DNA of 64,000 nt from Cinnamomum chago. Its lineage: Eukaryota > Streptophyta > Magnoliopsida > Laurales > Lauraceae. The notes under the pieces were generated by a model that was given only the letters and a program-made list of their open reading frames with translations, was not told the DNA's origin and did no database searches. The stretch lies in the NCBI GenBank assembly GCA_038049695.1, contig CP142458.1, positions 62,653,501-62,717,500 on the forward strand. Reading direction: 5' to 3'. Positions 59,235 through 64,000 of this stretch are shown one piece after another. The first letter of the stretch is position 1, and every line of letters begins with the position of its first letter. Made by a program: the position numbers and the translations under genes.

Positions 59235-60369
59235 AAAGGTAGGGGGCTTTAGTAAAAATACGAAATATAGAGACCTTTTTGAGGTTCTCAGAAAATACAA
59301 GGGCCTTTTTTTTTTTTTATATATATAAAATCCTTCAAAGCTTAGAGCATTATAATTTATCACACTTTTGTTTTAATAAAAAAAAAAGGCCTGTAGTGGA
59401 CTAAAAGATTTAGTGGTGTCACATCATAACTTACTTCTACTCTCCACTTTCTTCATTTTAAACACTCCACCTTTTCCATTCAAATATTTTGAAGTAGAAA
59501 ACATCGCATTACACAACAATCTTTTACATTAGTTTCTACTACTGAACATAATGTCATAAGAGTCGCTTGAAGGTAGGCAATATTTTCATGATTGGAGATG
59601 TTATCACGACATTGGTTGGCAAAGAGAAAGGTGGAAGAAGTATGAAGACTATCAAACTCAAGATAAGTCCTTTAAAAGTAGAAGATCCATGGAAGGAGAC
59701 ATTGCAATGTTTATAGCTAAGGTGTCCTTCGATCTTTCTATTTCCTTTTTCTTTTTTCTTTTTAGTAATGAAATGGCTGAATGTTGTTAAAAAAATGTTG
59801 AATGATGGGAATTTGGTATGGATTTTTAAATATTAAAAGGTTGTCTATTTGAGTTCAAGCCAATATATGGATTTCAATTTTATGATTGCCTTTGTATAAA
59901 TGTGAGTGCCACAACTTTCTTTTTTTTTTTCTTTTTTGTGATTTTTTAATGTAATTAGCGGTGGTTTAATAGATTATGATTACTTTTTTTTTTATATAAA
60001 AAACCATCTTAAAATTAGGTATGGTCATAAAACCGTTCTGAATGAATTTAGGAACGCATGGAAAGTGTACCCCCAAATACTAATTTCAAATGATTTAAAA
60101 CCATTTCAAAAATAAAAACGGCTCCAAACTATTTCAAAACATAGGAACAAGGTTTGTAACCGTTCGAAAATAAACTTTAGGAATGATTGTGGACCGTTCC
60201 TAAAAATTAGAGATGCCTCCTTTAGGAATTGTTTAAAAGTGTTCCAGAATTCGTTTATACAAGGAAATCTACTATGCTCTATCCTTGGAAATCATTGCGG
60301 GTAATTTTGTCGTTTTCTATAAAATCTACTAACAATTATTTATTTGATTGCCTAAGGTAGGGGGCTTTA

Positions 60370-60926
60370 TTTCATTGGGGTGCAGCTGGCGTCTTCTTGT
60401 TACCTATGTGGTAAGCACCAAGAATCAGTCTATAGCCTCTTCTTCCTCTGTCTCTTTGCCTTGAGCTTCTAGGACTGGTTTCAGCTTAAAGGTAATTTCA
60501 GTGCTACAACGACAGTCACTAGTTCTTCTCTATGGAGCTCTCTCTTAGCTAGTTCTTGCTCTAAAGTTAAAAAGGGTCTTGGTGCTCTATTTCTGGTGGC
60601 TCTATTCAGCTTGTGGAAGTTAGGAATCTCTCTCTGTTCAGTGGTATGAAGCCTTCTCAATAAATGATTTCTAATTTCTTCTTGGCAGATGCTTTCCAAG
60701 CTCTTGGTAAAATGTCTTCATCTTTCTCTAGCTCTTCTTTAGATTCTTTCTTAGCCTTATGCATCCAGCGCTATCCTAGTTTGCCTAGTTTGTGATAGTG
60801 GGCTGTCCCCTGTTGTGGGTGGTTTTTTCTGTTGGTTTTTCCTTTTGGCTGTATCTCCTTTTCTTTCTTTTCAATTCATTTTTGCAACTTAGCAAAAAAA
60901 AAAAAAAAAAAAAAAAAAGAAAAAAA
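60370..60926 (+). mobile_element. Duplicated copy of the LINE insertion
   Basis: It is the second-copy counterpart of 58530-59234, with the same flanking duplication (AAGGTAGGGGGCTTTA at 60354-60369; AAGATAGGGGGCTTTA at 60927-60942) and poly-A. Confidence 0.85.
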
Positions 60927-61265
60927 AAGATAGGGGGCTTTAGTAAAAATACAAAATATAGAGAACCTTTTGAGGTTCTCAGAAAATACAAGGGCCTTTT
61001 TTCTTTTTTATAAAATCCTTCAAAGCTTAGAGCATTATAATTTATCGCACTTTTGTTTTAATAAAAAAAAGGGCCCGTAGTGGACTAAAAGATTTAGTTG
61101 TGTCACATCATAACTTACTTCTACTCTCCACTTTCTTCATTTTAAACACTCCAACTTTTCCATTCAAATATTTTGAAGTAGAAAACATCACATTACACTA
61201 TCTTTTACATTAGTTTCTACTAACATAATGTCATAAGAGTTGCTTGAATGTAGGCAACATCTTCC

Positions 61266-62137
61266 TATCATGATATCATGAGATTTCCTAGAGATGTCAT
61301 AATATGATTTCAGTTTCTGTCAAGCGACAAAAATTGATAAATATCACAGAAACTGATCTCATGGCACATTTGTTCACAATCTACTGCACAAAAAAGGATA
61401 AATTAATCCCATGATATCATGGGACTCTCCAATGATATCATGGCTTTTACGCAGCATCTTAGGGAAGATCTTTTCTCAATAATAAAATTTGAGAAATGGT
61501 GGTCAGATGAGTATTTATATTTTACAAAATGTCATTTTTCATGTGCTATAAAAAATGAGTTCATTTGCTAGTTGCAAAAAATGCATAATACAGAAAATTA
61601 ATAAATCCCAACATATCAAGAGATATGATTTGAAAAAGTTAAAAAAATAATATTGACTAAAGTCAAACAACTCTAATGACAATATCTTAATTTAGATCAT
61701 GAAACTGAAGAATCGGAAGTCTAATATGTCAAAACCCCATTAATGAAAACCAGGCCTTTCAACCGTACAATGGTAATATCCTGCTTGTCGAGCTGCCTTT
61801 CTGATAATGGAAAAAAACACCTTTAAGAAAGCGATATACTAACACGCCTTAAACCCACTAATTGCACATAATCTTCTTTATTCAGCCTTCCTTTTTCAAA
61901 CAATGCACACATGCATTGTACAAGAGAGAGAAAAAGAGAGCTCCACCACCTTTTTGTGTATGTTAATTTGAATACAATACAGATATTTAAAATGAATGTG
62001 ACAAGTGATTGCACCATCACTACGTGATTTGGAAAGGTACAAGCAATGGATTAACCGACCGCAAATCAAACTTAAAAGTAAAATAAGCAACCCACCAAAA
62101 TTAAACAATTATTTCCATTCTCCTACCCATTCCATGT
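61266..62137. other. 3' flank of the second receptor kinase
   Basis: 61265-61450 has CATGATATCATG palindromes (near 61267, 61421 and 61437). The kinase 3' UTR should lie just below 62138. No other gene. Confidence 0.4.
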
Positions 62138-64000
62138 TCACCCTGAACCAGCTTCAATGGCCAATACAGCGCCTTTAGACAGATATTCTTTCAAGGGGCC
62201 CATCTCATGCGCGACGTCGATCATGGTGGGCCGTGTCGAAGGAGATGACTGTGTACAAATCAGACCCAGCTCAATCAATTCCATGATGACATCTCGGCAA
62301 ACTTTACTAGAGTAGGCCGTCACCGAAGGCGGGGCAGCCCGTTGCAGCGCCTGCTCGATGATGGGGTCTAGGTTGTGAGGGTAGTGGCTCTTAACCCATT
62401 CATGCATACTCGAACCCGCCTGAAAGATGACATCGGTCGGTCGCTTTCCGGTGACAATTTCTAAGAGGAGAACCCCAAAGCTGTATACATCACCCTTTGT
62501 TGAAGCATGCCTTCCCAATCCATATTCTGCATTCATATATATATAGAAGCCATTGATTGGCTTGCATTAGGTATGAATGTGAGGAATGGTGTCTACAGTG
62601 TGCATGGTGTGGTGTGCACTTTGCCTACTTATTAATAGAAAATGATGAAAAGGTTGGATATCTAATGATCAAGATGTAGTCCATAAATTTTCTATGCCAT
62701 AAGCACGGATTTAGGAAAAGGGTGAGATACAAAAATGATCCCCCTTACGTAAGGCACGAATGAATTAGGGCATGTGGAAGGTGCACTAGTGCATATTATA
62801 GTATGTCCTCCTTAAAGAAAGAATTGCAACCAGGTTTAATTTTGTTTAAAGATGACAAGGCATTAACCAATCCGCGTTGGCCTGACCTGTTTCCAATATT
62901 ATTAGTAAATGGGCTTTCATTTGGGCCAGGTCCATACAAACTGATCAATCAACTTAACCTGCCCCAAGAACTAATGGCTCAGGTTGAAATTTCCAATGGG
63001 TTGGATTTACTAGGTTTTGATGAGGACTTTTCAGGTTATCAATGATTCAGGCCAGATCTGAGTCCAGCTTTAGGGTTCGAATTTATTTGCACGCTGGGCA
63101 TGGACCTTCTTAAGGCCATGGGCTAGTCACTCTTCTAGGCCCATTAATATGTATAGGCTATAGCTCAAAAAGTTAAATGTTGTAGGTGTTGGGCCTATTG
63201 GACTGTTGTAGGGGTGTCACTCGGGCTCCTTAGTTGATCGAAACTCGGTTTTGTATCTGGACTTGAGTCTGCTTTTGGATCTGATATATTCTGATTTCAG
63301 ATTCTTATTACAGGTGGATTGATGCCTATAGAACTCGTCAGGAGAACTGATATCCAAAATGGATGCAGGCCAGAATCCGAGTACTCAAAATTTTACTAGA
63401 TCCATGTCGATCTAATCCTAGATCGGCCTGTTTTCTAAATCTAATCGCCACTTATCACCAAAGTTGTGGCCAGAGACTGGACAACTGGACAAGGTACTTC
63501 CTGGTACAGTGGCCAATTAATCGGTTGGATATTTGGATGATCTTACCTATAGATCAATAGTCACCTATGTTCTCACCATCCAATTGAAGCCCATGGATTG
63601 GAAATGTAGAATGGGCCCAATCTATGGGGTTCCTTATTGGCCATCAACGATAGGGTTCACAAGATGTAAAACCACCAATTAGCTTCCACTTCCATGGAAG
63701 AACTAGAAGCCAAAAGATCAACAACGAACACTAGGGCAAATCACTCATATTGCACCTCAGAATAATGTAATATTTAACACAAATTACTTTGCATATGCTA
63801 ATGAATTCTAGAATACTTGAAACTTTTCACAGCTTTGTTTGTTGTTAAATATATAGGAGTTTTGTTTGTTGTTAAATATATAGGAGAAAGCTATGAGAAG
63901 GTGGGGAATTGAAATAGAGAAATATATATGTACCAGGAGCAATATAACCAATGGAGCCGCATAACAATCCTGCCGTCGAAGTGAAGGATGCAGAATCAAA
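62138..64000 (-). CDS. Second LRR receptor-like kinase, 3' part only
   Basis: Minus-strand paralogue of the 40930-44888 kinase. The window contains the end of the large first exon (64000-63934, TAGLLCGSIGYIAP and one base) and the whole last exon (62526-62138). They join in phase 1 to give GYIAPEYGLGRHASTKGDVY. The last exon encodes kinase subdomains VIII-XI (GDVYSFGVLLLEIVTGKRPT, STRPTM) and ends IEAGSG and stop. The 1407-bp intron interrupts the same Glu codon as in the first paralogue, which proves common descent. The frame is open and the residues expected here are present, so nothing suggests a pseudogene. The catalytic loop and the LRRs lie beyond the window. Confidence 0.93.
62527..63933. 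other. Intron of the second receptor kinase
   Basis: 63190-63560 has hAT-like wording starting TAGGGGTGTCACTCGGGC at 63209, without a matching right end. Tandem AGTTTTGTTTGTTGTTAAAT units (about 32 bp, two copies) lie at 63828-63885. No gene inside. Confidence 0.5.

Larger units (their letters stand above)
56130..59375. mobile_element. Composite element with about 110-bp inverted ends
   Basis: 56130-56245 (ACACTTTTATCATAAAG..., AGGCCCCTCTATTTTTTAC, GCTTAAACCCCCC) pairs with the reverse complement of 59225-59375. These look like the terminal inverted repeats of one transposon, now 3.2 kb long through internal insertions: CACTA-like DNA, a MITE and a LINE. No target duplication is resolved, and the right end is repeated at about 60920-61055 by the tandem duplication. 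Confidence 0.55.
57742..61265. repeat. Tandem duplication, 1846-bp period
   Basis: 57742-59587 and 59588-61265 are direct copies from ATGATTGGAGA(C/T)GTTATCAC to TAATGTCATAAGAGT(C/T)GCTTGAA. The second copy is about 170 bp shorter, mostly because it lacks the 147-bp internal duplication. They differ by scattered substitutions and small gaps, at a few percent. Confidence 0.9.

Overview
This window is nuclear DNA of a flowering plant. It is AT-rich, genes are sparse, introns follow GT-AG and can be very long (one is 6 kb), and small non-autonomous transposons are dense. The gene families (plant glutathione peroxidase, plant calcineurin-B-like EF-hand protein, GTD-binding/DUF593 myosin-binding protein, LRR-XII-type receptor kinases) are all typical of angiosperms. 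The species cannot be read from the sequence; a magnoliid or other large-genome lineage is only a guess.

Layout. (1) 1-4065, plus strand: the last four exons of a GPX6-like glutathione peroxidase; its first exons lie outside the window. (2) 4066-14021: no host gene, but two MULE-type long-TIR or MITE layers, a MITE inserted in a MITE, and a hAT element inserted in another hAT element, the latter ending about 280 bp before the next start codon. (3) 14302-22679, plus strand: a complete six-exon gene for a 175-residue EF-hand protein of the calcineurin B-like type (Arabidopsis At3g18430-like). Its fifth intron (about 6 kb) holds a LINE, LTR fossils and a hAT element, and its sixth segment holds a MULE-type MITE. 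(4) 22680-34900: repeats only, chiefly hAT copies with readable 8-bp target duplications. (5) 36058-38397, plus strand: a two-coding-exon GTD-binding (DUF593) protein. (6) 40930-44888, minus strand: a complete LRR receptor-like kinase of the non-RD class. (7) 45000-62137: transposon-rich DNA including a 1.3-kb MULE-like element, a SINE, and a 1.85-kb tandem duplication carrying a LINE insertion with target-site duplications. (8) 62138-64000, minus strand: the 3' part of a second LRR receptor kinase, a paralogue of the first with the intron at the same codon.

The genes do not form a pathway. The two receptor kinases are a same-strand paralogous pair, the usual arrangement for this immune-receptor-like family. 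The main novelty is the unusually legible transposon record: at least five MULE-type 9-bp and more than ten hAT-type element copies whose target-site duplications, nesting order and subterminal repeats can be read by eye. I did not find a convincing new gene system.
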